From NCBI RefSeq assembly GCF_001281525.1, contig NZ_LGCI01000005.1, forward strand, positions 1,252,569-1,316,568: a stretch of 64,000 bases of DNA, in the 5' to 3' direction. Below the pieces are notes generated by a model, which saw only the letters and a program-made list of their open reading frames with translations, searched no databases and had not been told where the DNA came from. Shown one piece after another: positions 8,425 through 16,729 of this stretch (positions are counted from its first letter, which is position 1; each line of letters starts with the position of its first letter). Position numbers and translations under genes: made by a program. The DNA comes from Lysinibacillus macroides (GTDB lineage: Bacteria; Bacillota; Bacilli; Bacillales_A; Planococcaceae).

Positions 8425-8453
8425 TTGACTAATGTTTTACAATATGATATTAT
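8425..8453 (+). promoter_or_regulatory. predicted sigma-A promoter of the I-C cas operon
   Basis: TTGACT (8425-8430), 17 bases, TATTAT (8448-8453). Transcription would start about 8460, just before the ribosome site of the small ORF at 8491. Confidence 0.65.
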
Positions 8454-8490
8454 AAATACAAATTAAGGATTTTAGAGGGGTGTATGGTAA

Positions 8491-8673
8491 ATGTGTAAAG
8501 TTGATGAAGATAAGGATGCTCAGATTAAATTTATGATGAAGAAATATGGGGTAAAAGAATATGACACTGCAAATGCAAAAAACTATGAAAAAATATTTAG
8601 AAAGATGGACTGGTATGAAAGAACTATCAAACTTTTTCTGAATTTTGAAAAAATAAAAATTGAGAAAGAGTGA
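8491..8673 (+). CDS. small charged protein at the head of the I-C operon, unknown
   Basis: 60 residues beginning MCKVDEDKDAQIKFMMKKYG, rich in Lys, Glu and Asp and likely helical. GAGGGGTG lies about 9 bases before the ATG, and the stop is only 6 bases from the cas3 start. It therefore appears to be the first gene of the cas operon, directly behind the predicted promoter and palindromes. No known cas family fits. It could be a regulator, an accessory subunit or a truncated leftover; a leader-peptide role is also possible. Confidence 0.55.
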   Translation: MCKVDEDKDAQIKFMMKKYGVKEYDTANAKNYEKIFRKMDWYERTIKLFLNFEKIKIEKE

Positions 8674-8679
8674 TTTTTA

Positions 8680-11085
8680 ATGACTTTATACATTGCACAT
8701 ATTAGAAAAAAAGATGGACAGGTCCAACCGTTATCCGTTCATCTTAATGAATCCAAAGAAATAGCAGAAGACATTGGGCGTAAAATCAGTATTCCCCACG
8801 TGACAGGTCTGGCAGCGTGGCTACACGATATGGGGAAGTACAGTGATGATTTTCAAGAATATATACTAGAAGCCTTTCATAATCCATCTGAGCCTCCAAA
8901 AAGAGGGAGTGTCAACCATTCAACAGCGGGTGGGCACTTTTTAATGAAGCAATATCATGCAAAGGCAAAGCCTATGATTGAATGTGTGGCGAATGCGATT
9001 TATAGTCATCATGGTCAGTTATTGGATATGGTCGATATGGAAGGAGAGTCTCCGTTTGCGAATCGACAGACACCTAAAAAACCCATTGACTTTGAAATAA
9101 TTGAAGAACGATTTTTCAATGAAATCTGTACACGAGAAGAATTGGATGCTTATATTGCACAAGCAAACAAAGAATTTATGCAGTTTATTCAACCCTATAA
9201 AGAAAAAACGAAACAAGCGACAATTCAAGCGATTCGACCTGTTATCGCTTTATTAACAAAATTTATTTTTAGTGCCCTTCTCGATGCTGATAGAACAAAT
9301 TCTCGTTTATTTGATGAAGAAACAGATATACAAGATACAACCCCTCCTTTTGCACAATTTCTGCAACGATTAGAAGAACAACTCCTTGATATGCAGAAAA
9401 AAGCCATACCCAATGAAATAACAAAGTTACGTCAGCAAATGTCTGATACTTGTTTGGCGAAAGCCTCTCTGCCAACGGGTATTTATACGCTCTCCATTCC
9501 AACAGGGGGTGGGAAAACGCTAGCGAGTTTACGCTTTGCCTTACAACATGCCTTACACCACCAAAAAGAACGCATTATTTATATTGTCCCTTACACAACA
9601 ATTATTGAGCAAAATGCCCAAACCGTTAGAGAACTTTTGCAAACAACAGATCAAGTTTTAGAGCATCATAGCAATGTAGTCAATGAACCATCTTTAGAGG
9701 AGGATAGCGCTTTATCTTATGACGAATTAGAACAGCATAGAAAATTAGCGAATGCTAAAGATAATTGGGATATTCCGATTATCTTTACAACGATGGTGCA
9801 ATATTTAGATACATTTTATAGTGGAAAATCCAGAAATGAAAGACGCTTACATAATTTAAGTAATGCCATCGTTATTTTTGATGAAGTGCAATCTGTGCCC
9901 ATTTCCTGCATTTCTTTATTTAATACAACGCTAAATTTTTTAAGCAAAAGCTGTGGAACAACTGTGTTGCTTTGCACAGCAACGCAGCCTGCCCTCGATT
10001 ATGTAAAGCATAATATTAAGAAAGCTGGCGAGTTAATTGACAATTTACCTACTATTATTAAGGCATTTAAACGAATAGAACTTGTTCCACTAATCAAGGT
10101 TGGCGGTTGGTATACAGAGGACTTAGGTGATTTTGTACGTGAAAAGTTGAATTCTATACAAAATGTACTGATTATTCTAAATAATCGACGTGTCGTTAAA
10201 GCCTTGTATGAAGAATTAAAGTATGAAGATGTCCATGTTTATCATTTAAGTACAGGTATGTGTGTGGCACATCGTAAAGCGATTTTACAAGAAATGCGTG
10301 AAAAATTGACAGAGGGTGAACGTGTTGTTTGTATTAGCACCCAACTTATCGAGGCGGGCGTTGATATTAGTTTTCAATGTGTTATTCGTTCATTAGCAGG
10401 CCTCGATGCCATCGCCCAAGCAGCAGGGCGCTGTAATCGAAACGGAGAAGTAGCCTTACGAGAAGTTTATATTATGAATCATGCGGAAGAGTCATTGAAA
10501 TGGTTAACCACGATTGAAAAAGGGAGAGCATGTACAAATTTAATTTTACGAGATATGGAGAAGGACGCTACGCTCTATGGCGGCTATCTCTTATCAACAG
10601 AGGCACTCACCTATTATTTCGAAGCTTTTTATAATCGCTTAGCCTATTCTTTAGATTATCCTATTAAAAAAATTTCTCAATCGATGTACGATATTTTATT
10701 TACAAGCAATGGTGTTTTTTCGCAAGAGTTTAAAGGGACCTATCCATTTTGGTCACGGGCAAGCTTTAAAACAGCTGCACAGCATTTTGAAGTGATTGAA
10801 GCAAACACACGAGCAATCGTTGTCCCTTATGGAAAAGGTAAGATTTATATTAACCAATTAACAGGTGGAGATTATATTGCGGATTTAGCGCAGTTTTTGA
10901 AAAATATACAGCAATACAGTGTGAATGTATTTCCTTATGAGTTTGAATGGCTATGTGCAAATAGGTTAGTGGAAGAGGTGAAGTTTGGTGTCACAAAAGT
11001 TTATATCGCAAAACAGCTGGCTTATGATTTGTCGTACGGCCTGAGTGTAGAGGGAGAAGCGGCTTTAGATGATTTAACATTATGA
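8680..11085 (+). CDS. cas3: type I-C Cas3 nuclease-helicase
   Basis: 801 residues. The N-terminal HD nuclease domain has H21, H49-D50 ([12 protein letters not shown]) and further histidines around IYSHHGQ. The superfamily 2 helicase follows, with Walker A IPTGGGKT near residue 275, the DEVQ box ([10 protein letters not shown]) near 400, CTATQPA after it, and motif [14 protein letters not shown] near 590. It is recruited by target-bound Cascade, nicks the displaced strand and degrades DNA 3'-5' using ATP. Translation is coupled: its TGA overlaps an ATG of the cas5c frame. All catalytic motifs look intact, so the system is probably active. Confidence 0.96.
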   Translation: MTLYIAHIRKKDGQVQPLSVHLNESKEIAEDIGRKISIPHVTGLAAWLHDMGKYSDDFQEYILEAFHNPSEPPKRGSVNHSTAGGHFLMKQYHAKAKPMIECVANAIYSHHGQLLDMVDMEGESPFANRQTPKKPIDFEIIEERFFNEICTREELDAYIAQANKEFMQFIQPYKEKTKQATIQAIRPVIALLTKFIFSALLDADRTNSRLFDEETDIQDTTPPFAQFLQRLEEQLLDMQKKAIPNEITKLRQQMSDTCLAKASLPTGIYTLSIPTGGGKTLASLRFALQHALHHQKERIIYIVPYTTIIEQNAQTVRELLQTTDQVLEHHSNVVNEPSLEEDSALSYDELEQHRKLANAKDNWDIPIIFTTMVQYLDTFYSGKSRNERRLHNLSNAIVIFDEVQSVPISCISLFNTTLNFLSKSCGTTVLLCTATQPALDYVKHNIKKAGELIDNLPTIIKAFKRIELVPLIKVGGWYTEDLGDFVREKLNSIQNVLIILNNRRVVKALYEELKYEDVHVYHLSTGMCVAHRKAILQEMREKLTEGERVVCISTQLIEAGVDISFQCVIRSLAGLDAIAQAAGRCNRNGEVALREVYIMNHAEESLKWLTTIEKGRACTNLILRDMEKDATLYGGYLLSTEALTYYFEAFYNRLAYSLDYPIKKISQSMYDILFTSNGVFSQEFKGTYPFWSRASFKTAAQHFEVIEANTRAIVVPYGKGKIYINQLTGGDYIADLAQFLKNIQQYSVNVFPYEFEWLCANRLVEEVKFGVTKVYIAKQLAYDLSYGLSVEGEAALDDLTL

Positions 11086-11099
11086 AGGGTGGTGAGAAG

Positions 11100-11825
11100 A
11101 TGACAAAAATCCGTAATCAAATTGAATACCAGGTAAGTGGAGATTACGCTTTATTTACAGACCCACTAATGAAGCTTGGGGGCGAAAAAATGACCACTCA
11201 AGTCCCTTCCTATAGTGCGTTGAAAGGGATAACAGAGTCAATTTATTGGAAACCATCTATTATTTGGGTGGTGGATGAGGTGCGTGTAGTGAATGCTATT
11301 CGTATGGAGTCAAAAGGAGTGCGCCCAATTGATATGAGTGGGGGCAATACACTCGCTAATTATAGCTATTTGCGAGATGTCAACTATCAGGTAAAGGCAC
11401 ATTTTATTTTTAATGAAAATCGTTCAGATTTACAGGAAGATTTCAACGAGCACAAGCATCATAATATTGCCAAACGCTGTATTGAACGAGGTGGACGACG
11501 CGATATTTTTTTAGGGACAAGAGAGTGCCAGGGATATGTGGAGCCTTGTACGTATGGAGAAGGTAAAGGCTTTTATGATGAGATTGATGAAATGCATTTT
11601 GGCACAATGGTGCATGGCATTAACTATCCAGATGAAACAGGAAAAAATATGCTAGAAGCAAGACTTTGGCAGCCTAAAATGGAATATGGAAAAATTAAAT
11701 TTATACGACCAGAGCAATGTACCCTAGTCAGACCGCTCTATGAGATGGAGGCAAAGCCATTCCAGCTTGAACAAACTATGCAATCTGTTGATGTATTATA
11801 CGCTGACATGGAAGGAGGCGAATAA
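11100..11825 (+). CDS. cas5c: type I-C Cas5c (Cas5d), crRNA-processing Cascade subunit
   Basis: 241 residues from the ATG at 11100. The ORF opens at 11082, but AAGGGTGGTGAG inside that extension is the ribosome site, so 11100 is preferred. In type I-C this protein replaces Cas6. It cuts the pre-crRNA at the repeat hairpin, leaving an 11-base 5' handle, and stays as a Cascade subunit. The residues known to be needed in the B. halodurans enzyme (Tyr46, Lys116, His117) have counterparts Y49, K119 and H120 with identical spacing ([16 protein letters not shown]). It lies between cas3 and cas8c and ends one base before the cas8c start. Confidence 0.94.
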   Translation: MTKIRNQIEYQVSGDYALFTDPLMKLGGEKMTTQVPSYSALKGITESIYWKPSIIWVVDEVRVVNAIRMESKGVRPIDMSGGNTLANYSYLRDVNYQVKAHFIFNENRSDLQEDFNEHKHHNIAKRCIERGGRRDIFLGTRECQGYVEPCTYGEGKGFYDEIDEMHFGTMVHGINYPDETGKNMLEARLWQPKMEYGKIKFIRPEQCTLVRPLYEMEAKPFQLEQTMQSVDVLYADMEGGE

Positions 11826-11826
11826 G

Positions 11827-13737
11827 TTGAGTTACTTGCAGGCACTTTATGAAACTTATGAAAATAGTAAGGATGAAGTTGGCAAAGTAATAGCGAAGCC
11901 AATGAAGGATGGCAAGTTTGTGGAGTATATGTTATTGCCAATTTCTCATACAACACAAACGGCTCATATTGAAGTGACTCTTAATTTAGCTGGTGATTTT
12001 ATTCGAGCAGATGTCATTGATAAAGTAAGTACGATATTACCATTTACGGAGGAATCAGGTAGTCGCGCCGGTAAGAAATTTGCACCACATGTTCTGCATG
12101 ATAAGCTGATGTACATAGCGGGAGATTACTGTCAGTATACGGGTGAGGATGATAAAGCAGAAGCTTTTCATAAATATATTGAACAATTGCGGAATTGGTG
12201 TGAATCACCTTATGCACATCCACACATTACAGCAGTTTATCATTATGTCAAGCAGGGCAAGGTTATAGCAGATTTAATCAATGAAGGTGTATTGTATGCA
12301 GATAATAATCGTTTATTGAAAAAATGGACAAATACAGAAGAGGAGAAACCGAAAATCTTCTCTGTCTTAACAGGCGATCAAGAAAGTGCATTTGTTCGCT
12401 TCGCTATTCACGAGCCTGAGCAGCATATACCACCACTTTGGCGAAATGAAGAGGTTTTTAATGCTTATATTGACTATTACAATACGAAATTGAAAGATAA
12501 AGATATTTGCTATGTATCTGGAAAAATCGTACCAATGATTGAGAGACACCCAAATAAATTACGCAATTCAGGAGATAAGGCGAAGCTAATTTCGGCAAAT
12601 GATGGGACAGGCTATACATACCGTGGTCGATTCAAGGATAGCTTACAGGCTGCTAATATTAGCTACGATGTATCACAAAAAGCGCATAATGCGTTGAAAT
12701 GGTTAATTGAACGCCAGGGTAAACAAATTGATGGCCGTGTCTTTCTTGTTTGGGGTTCTAAATATGTAGATATGCTGCCAGCGACAGATGATTTATTTGA
12801 ACAGGATTTTGATTTAGAGGAGGCCTTGGAGGAAACTTCTATAGAGGAAGAGCATGTACAAACAAGGGAAGCATTAGCACGTAAATACCGTCATTTATTA
12901 GTCGGTGTGCAAAAAGATATGTCTTTTGAGCAGCTAGCAGATGAGAAGGTGTACGTGTTGACATTAGATGCTGCTACACCGGGGCGTATGGCTGTATTAT
13001 ATTATCGGGATTTTCAAATATGGGAATACTTCAAGCGTTTACGTGAATGGCATCGCGCTACGAGCTGGCGTCAAGTACGCAAAAAAGAGAATAATTGGGT
13101 TGAATTTTATGGCTCACCTTCCTTTTATACAATTGCCTATGCAGCTTTTGGACCAAGGCCAAATGATAAAGTTGTAAAAGGTGTTATGGAACGTTTGCTG
13201 CCATGTGTACTAGATGGACGAAATATACCACTTGATATTATACGAAGTGCTATTGTACGTGCCTCAAATCCACAATTTTATGAGCAAAATTGGGAATGGG
13301 AACAAGTTTTAACGGTGGCATGTGCATTAGTGAGAAATCACTTTAAAAAGGAGGGGTGGCAAGTGGCATTAAATACAGAAACAACAGATCGTGATTATTT
13401 ATTTGGACGTTTGTTGGCCGTAGCCGATGTACTTGAACGAAGTGCCTTAGGAAAAGATGAAAAACGCGCAACAAATGCGCTACGTTATTTGAATATGTTC
13501 CAAAGCAATCCGCTACGAACTTGGAGCACGATTCAGCGTAATTTACAGCCGTATCAAATGAAATTGCGTGAAAAAGGGATTCGTTATTCAATACTAATTG
13601 ATGAAATTGCCATGAAATTTGAATACGAGGACTTTAATAATAAACCATTGAGCGGAAAATATTTATTAGGCTACTATAGTCAGCGCCAAGATTTATATAC
13701 AAAAACAGAGGATAAAGAGGGGGAAGACCAATCATGA
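11827..13737 (+). CDS. cas8c: type I-C Cas8c (Csd1), large Cascade subunit
   Basis: 636 residues from a TTG at 11827 (MSYLQALYETYENSKDEVGK), preceded by GGAAGGAGG. A longer frame starting at 11740 overlaps cas5c and is rejected. Cas8c recognises the PAM and helps open the target; in I-C an internal start may also yield a small Cas11c subunit. Family features seen are WGSKYVDMLPATDDLF in the middle, VYVLTLDAATPGRMAVLYYR, and the C-terminal helical part with RALGKDEKRATNALRYLN-like spacing (here RSALGKDEKRATNALRYL). A methionine-rich Cas11c start cannot be fixed by eye. It overlaps cas7c by 4 bases (ATGA). Confidence 0.94.
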   Translation: MSYLQALYETYENSKDEVGKVIAKPMKDGKFVEYMLLPISHTTQTAHIEVTLNLAGDFIRADVIDKVSTILPFTEESGSRAGKKFAPHVLHDKLMYIAGDYCQYTGEDDKAEAFHKYIEQLRNWCESPYAHPHITAVYHYVKQGKVIADLINEGVLYADNNRLLKKWTNTEEEKPKIFSVLTGDQESAFVRFAIHEPEQHIPPLWRNEEVFNAYIDYYNTKLKDKDICYVSGKIVPMIERHPNKLRNSGDKAKLISANDGTGYTYRGRFKDSLQAANISYDVSQKAHNALKWLIERQGKQIDGRVFLVWGSKYVDMLPATDDLFEQDFDLEEALEETSIEEEHVQTREALARKYRHLLVGVQKDMSFEQLADEKVYVLTLDAATPGRMAVLYYRDFQIWEYFKRLREWHRATSWRQVRKKENNWVEFYGSPSFYTIAYAAFGPRPNDKVVKGVMERLLPCVLDGRNIPLDIIRSAIVRASNPQFYEQNWEWEQVLTVACALVRNHFKKEGWQVALNTETTDRDYLFGRLLAVADVLERSALGKDEKRATNALRYLNMFQSNPLRTWSTIQRNLQPYQMKLREKGIRYSILIDEIAMKFEYEDFNNKPLSGKYLLGYYSQRQDLYTKTEDKEGEDQS

Positions 13738-14585
13738 CGATTTTAGATTATAAAGTTGATTTTGCTGTTATTTTTTCTGTACACAATGCTAACCCCAATG
13801 GAGACCCGTTGAATGGCAATCGCCCACGCCAAAACTTTGATGGCTATGGCGAAGTATCAGATGTATGTATAAAAAGAAAGCTACGTAACCGTCTACAAGA
13901 TTTAGGCGAAGCTATTTTTGTGCAATCTGATGAGCGTGCAGCAGATGGCTTTAAAAGCTTAAACGACAGAGCCGATTCAATCTCAGAACTGAAAAAAATC
14001 AAAGCAGATAAAAAAGGTGGAGATGCCGATACATTTGCTACAATTGCTGCTCAGACTTGGTATGATGTACGTGCCTTTGGACAAGTATTCGCCTTTAAAG
14101 GCAGTAATTTATCTGTAGGTGTACGTGGTCCTGTATCGGTTCATCCCGCAATTAGTGTACAGCCAATAGATATTACAAGTATTCAAATTACAAAAAGCGT
14201 CAATTCAGTAACAGGTGACAAAAAGGGCTCTGATACAATGGGCATGAAGCATCGTGTTGATTTCGGTGTCTATAAATTTGTCGGCAGTATTAATACACAG
14301 CTTGCTGAAAAAACAGGTTTCACAAGGGACGATGCAAAAAAATTACAAGAAGCGTTAGTTTCTTTGTTTGAAAATGATGCATCATCTGCCCGTCCAGAGG
14401 GGTCACTGGAAGTACATAAAGTGATTTGGTGGGAACATGATTCAAAGCTTGGACAATATTCTTCAGCTAAGGTACATCGTTCATTAAAAGTGGAGATGCC
14501 TGAAGGTGCAAAAGAATTTAAGGATGAATTTGTTCAACTCACACCTTTAGAAGGGCTACAAACATATGAGCTGGACGGAAAATAA
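13734..14585 (+). CDS. cas7c: type I-C Cas7c (Csd2), Cascade backbone subunit
   Basis: 283 residues beginning MTILDYKVDFAVIFSVHNANPNGDPLNGNRPR, whose FSVHNANPNGDP stretch is the start of the Csd2 RRM-like fold. Later motifs include WYDVRAFGQVFAFKG and GVRGPVSVHPAISVQPIDIT. Several copies coat the crRNA spacer in Cascade. The ATG overlaps the cas8c stop (ATGA) and GGGGGAAG precedes it. Full length for the family. Confidence 0.95.
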   Translation: MTILDYKVDFAVIFSVHNANPNGDPLNGNRPRQNFDGYGEVSDVCIKRKLRNRLQDLGEAIFVQSDERAADGFKSLNDRADSISELKKIKADKKGGDADTFATIAAQTWYDVRAFGQVFAFKGSNLSVGVRGPVSVHPAISVQPIDITSIQITKSVNSVTGDKKGSDTMGMKHRVDFGVYKFVGSINTQLAEKTGFTRDDAKKLQEALVSLFENDASSARPEGSLEVHKVIWWEHDSKLGQYSSAKVHRSLKVEMPEGAKEFKDEFVQLTPLEGLQTYELDGK

Positions 14586-15225
14586 TGAGGATAACTATTT
14601 ACTGTTATCAGGCATCCAGCATTTTCGCTTTTGTCAAAGGCAATGGGCGCTCATTCATATTGAGCAGCAGTGGGAAGACAATGTCAAAACGATAGAGGGA
14701 CAACATATCCATGAAAAAGCTGATCAACCCTTTATTCGCGAAAAGCGTGGCAATAAATTGATTGTGAGAGCGATGCAAGTTCGCTCTCATGCTTTAAAAA
14801 CAACTGGTATTTGTGATGTGGTTGAATTTATACAGGACCAGCAAGGTATTGAATTAATAGATGAAGAAGGAAAATACATACCTGTACCTGTGGAGTATAA
14901 ACGTGGTAAGCCAAAAGCAGGAAAAGAGGACGTTGTTCAGCTTGTTGCACAGGCAATGTGCCTAGAAGAAATGCTTGCTTGTGAAGTACCAAAAGCTTAT
15001 TTATTTTATGATGAGATTAAGCGACGTGTAGAAGTAGAGATTACAAATGAATTAAGAGATGAAGTTCGATTTATATTTAAGCAAATGCACAATTACTATG
15101 ACCGTCGTCATACACCGAAAGTAAAACCAGGCAAGCATTGTAAAAGCTGTTCTTTAGAAAATATTTGTTTGCCCACACTTATTGATTCAACCCCCGTACG
15201 TCAATATATGGAGAGGTTTTTGTAA
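14566..15225 (+). CDS. cas4: type I-C Cas4 nuclease
   Basis: 219 residues. RecB-like nuclease with the four-cysteine iron-sulfur ligands: C23 (HFRFCQRQW) and three near the C-terminus (GKHCKSCSLENICLP). Core motifs are TGICDVVEF, VPVEYKRGKP and DVVQLVAQAMCLEEM, the last with the QhxxY-like position altered to QAMC. Cas4 trims prespacers and selects those with the right PAM and orientation for Cas1-Cas2. The start overlaps the end of cas7c by 20 bases, with AGAAGGG upstream; its stop overlaps cas1 by one base. Confidence 0.94.
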   Translation: MSWTENNEDNYLLLSGIQHFRFCQRQWALIHIEQQWEDNVKTIEGQHIHEKADQPFIREKRGNKLIVRAMQVRSHALKTTGICDVVEFIQDQQGIELIDEEGKYIPVPVEYKRGKPKAGKEDVVQLVAQAMCLEEMLACEVPKAYLFYDEIKRRVEVEITNELRDEVRFIFKQMHNYYDRRHTPKVKPGKHCKSCSLENICLPTLIDSTPVRQYMERFL

Positions 15226-16256
15226 TGAGAAAATTATTAAATACATTATTTATTACAACCCCTAATAGTTATTTGGCATTAAAAGGTGAAACAGTTGTTG
15301 TGACAGCTGGAGAGGATCAGTTAGGTCGCATCCCTTTACACAATTTAGAGGCTATCTGTACGTTTGGGTATATGGGAGCAAGCCCAAAATTAATGCAAGC
15401 GTGTGCTGAACGTAATATTTCGCTTACTTTTTTATCAGAGAGTGGGAAATTTTTAGCGCGAGTTGTTGGCGAATCAAAAGGGAATGTTGTGCTGCGTAAA
15501 ACCCAATATCGTCTTTCAGATAGTACAGATGAAAGTGCAAAAATTGCTAGAAATTTTATCTTTGCAAAAATAGCGAATCAAAAATGGATAGTAGAACGTA
15601 TGACGCGAGACTACCCAATGCGTATTGATGTACCCGCCTTCAAAAAAATATCTGCTACTTTAAGCGGGTATTTAAAAGAAATTTTAACGATGCAAGATTT
15701 AGAAAGACTGCGTGGTTTGGAAGGACAGGCGGCCAATCATTATTTTCGTTGCTTTGATCAAATGATTTTACAACAAAAAGAATCCTTCTTTTTTAAGACA
15801 AGAAATCGCCGACCACCTACAGACAATGTGAATGCCCTATTGTCTTTAGCCTACACTTTGTTAGCCAAGGATGTGGGTGCGGCACTTGAAAATGTTGGTC
15901 TTGATGCCTATGTTGGCTATTTACATCGTGATCGACCAGGCAGAGCCTCATTAGCACTCGATGTAATGGAAGAATTAAGAGGGGTTATGGCCGACCGTTT
16001 TGTGTTGAAGCTTATAAACAAGAAAATTATCACAGCTAAAGATTTCCTTACCAAAGAAAATGGCGCAGTATTACTAACCGATGAGGGAAGAGCTAAATTT
16101 ATTCAAACCTGGCGCGAACGTAAACAAGAACCTTTAACACATCCATATCTTAAAGAAAAAATCAATTGGGGGCTTGTACCTCATGCCCAAGCAATGCTAC
16201 TAGCTCGGCATTTACGAGGCGATTTAGAGGAATATCCGCCATTTTTATGGAAATGA
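15225..16256 (+). CDS. cas1: type I-C Cas1 integrase
   Basis: 343 residues, the usual length. An N-terminal beta domain (LLNTLFITTPNSYLALKGET) precedes the helical catalytic domain with the Glu-His-Asp metal site: GLEGQAANHYF near 166, YLHRDRPG near 234 and SLALDVMEELRG near 248. With Cas2 it inserts new spacers at the leader end of the array. The ATG shares a base with the cas4 stop (TAATG), and GAGAGG stands upstream. Residues look intact, so spacer uptake should be possible. Confidence 0.96.
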   Translation: MRKLLNTLFITTPNSYLALKGETVVVTAGEDQLGRIPLHNLEAICTFGYMGASPKLMQACAERNISLTFLSESGKFLARVVGESKGNVVLRKTQYRLSDSTDESAKIARNFIFAKIANQKWIVERMTRDYPMRIDVPAFKKISATLSGYLKEILTMQDLERLRGLEGQAANHYFRCFDQMILQQKESFFFKTRNRRPPTDNVNALLSLAYTLLAKDVGAALENVGLDAYVGYLHRDRPGRASLALDVMEELRGVMADRFVLKLINKKIITAKDFLTKENGAVLLTDEGRAKFIQTWRERKQEPLTHPYLKEKINWGLVPHAQAMLLARHLRGDLEEYPPFLWK

Positions 16257-16265
16257 GGAATTGAT

Positions 16266-16556
16266 ATGCTAGTATTGGTCACGTATGATGTTGCAACAAA
16301 ATCAACCTCGGGTCAAAAGAGACTAAGAAAAGTCGCAAAAATATGTGAAAACTATGGTTTGCGTGTACAAAATTCTGTTTTTGAATGTATAGTAGACGCC
16401 ACACAATTTAAACAGTTAAAATTACAATTAGTGGATAGCATTGATCCTGATATAGATAGTTTGCGCTTTTATCAATTAGGAAATCGTTATCACTCGAAGG
16501 TAGAGCATATCGGAGCTAAGGAAAGCTTTAACGTGGAAGATACTCTAATTTTATAG
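16266..16556 (+). CDS. cas2: type I-C Cas2
   Basis: 96 residues, ferredoxin-like fold beginning MLVLVTYDVAT with the conserved Asp8, then GQKRLRKVAKICENYGLRVQ, SVFEC and DSLRFYQLGN. It bridges the two Cas1 dimers in the integration complex. GAGGAATTG precedes the ATG. It is the last gene of the operon, followed directly by the leader with no terminator seen. Confidence 0.96.
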   Translation: MLVLVTYDVATKSTSGQKRLRKVAKICENYGLRVQNSVFECIVDATQFKQLKLQLVDSIDPDIDSLRFYQLGNRYHSKVEHIGAKESFNVEDTLIL

Positions 16557-16569
16557 TGAAAAATCGATC

Positions 16570-16729
16570 GGTGCGAATGTGAAGCAAACATGATTTCCCA
16601 GAGGGATTCGCACCTCTATCTTCGAAAATTATCCATTGAATTGGAAATGAATCTAGGATAATATGACCTTATCCCATAGTTTTTTAGTGAAAAATAGTTA
16701 TATTTATTAACTTTTAATTATTTTTCACC
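16570..16729 (+). promoter_or_regulatory. type I-C CRISPR leader (second copy)
   Basis: Leader of the large array, homologous to 5936-6095. Inverted repeat GGTGCGAAT (16570-16578) / ATTCGCACC (16606-16614), with GAAGCAAACATGATT between, then CCATTGAA, AGGATAATATGACCT and an A/T-rich run into the first repeat. The conserved inverted repeat is a good candidate for the integration or promoter element. Confidence 0.85.
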
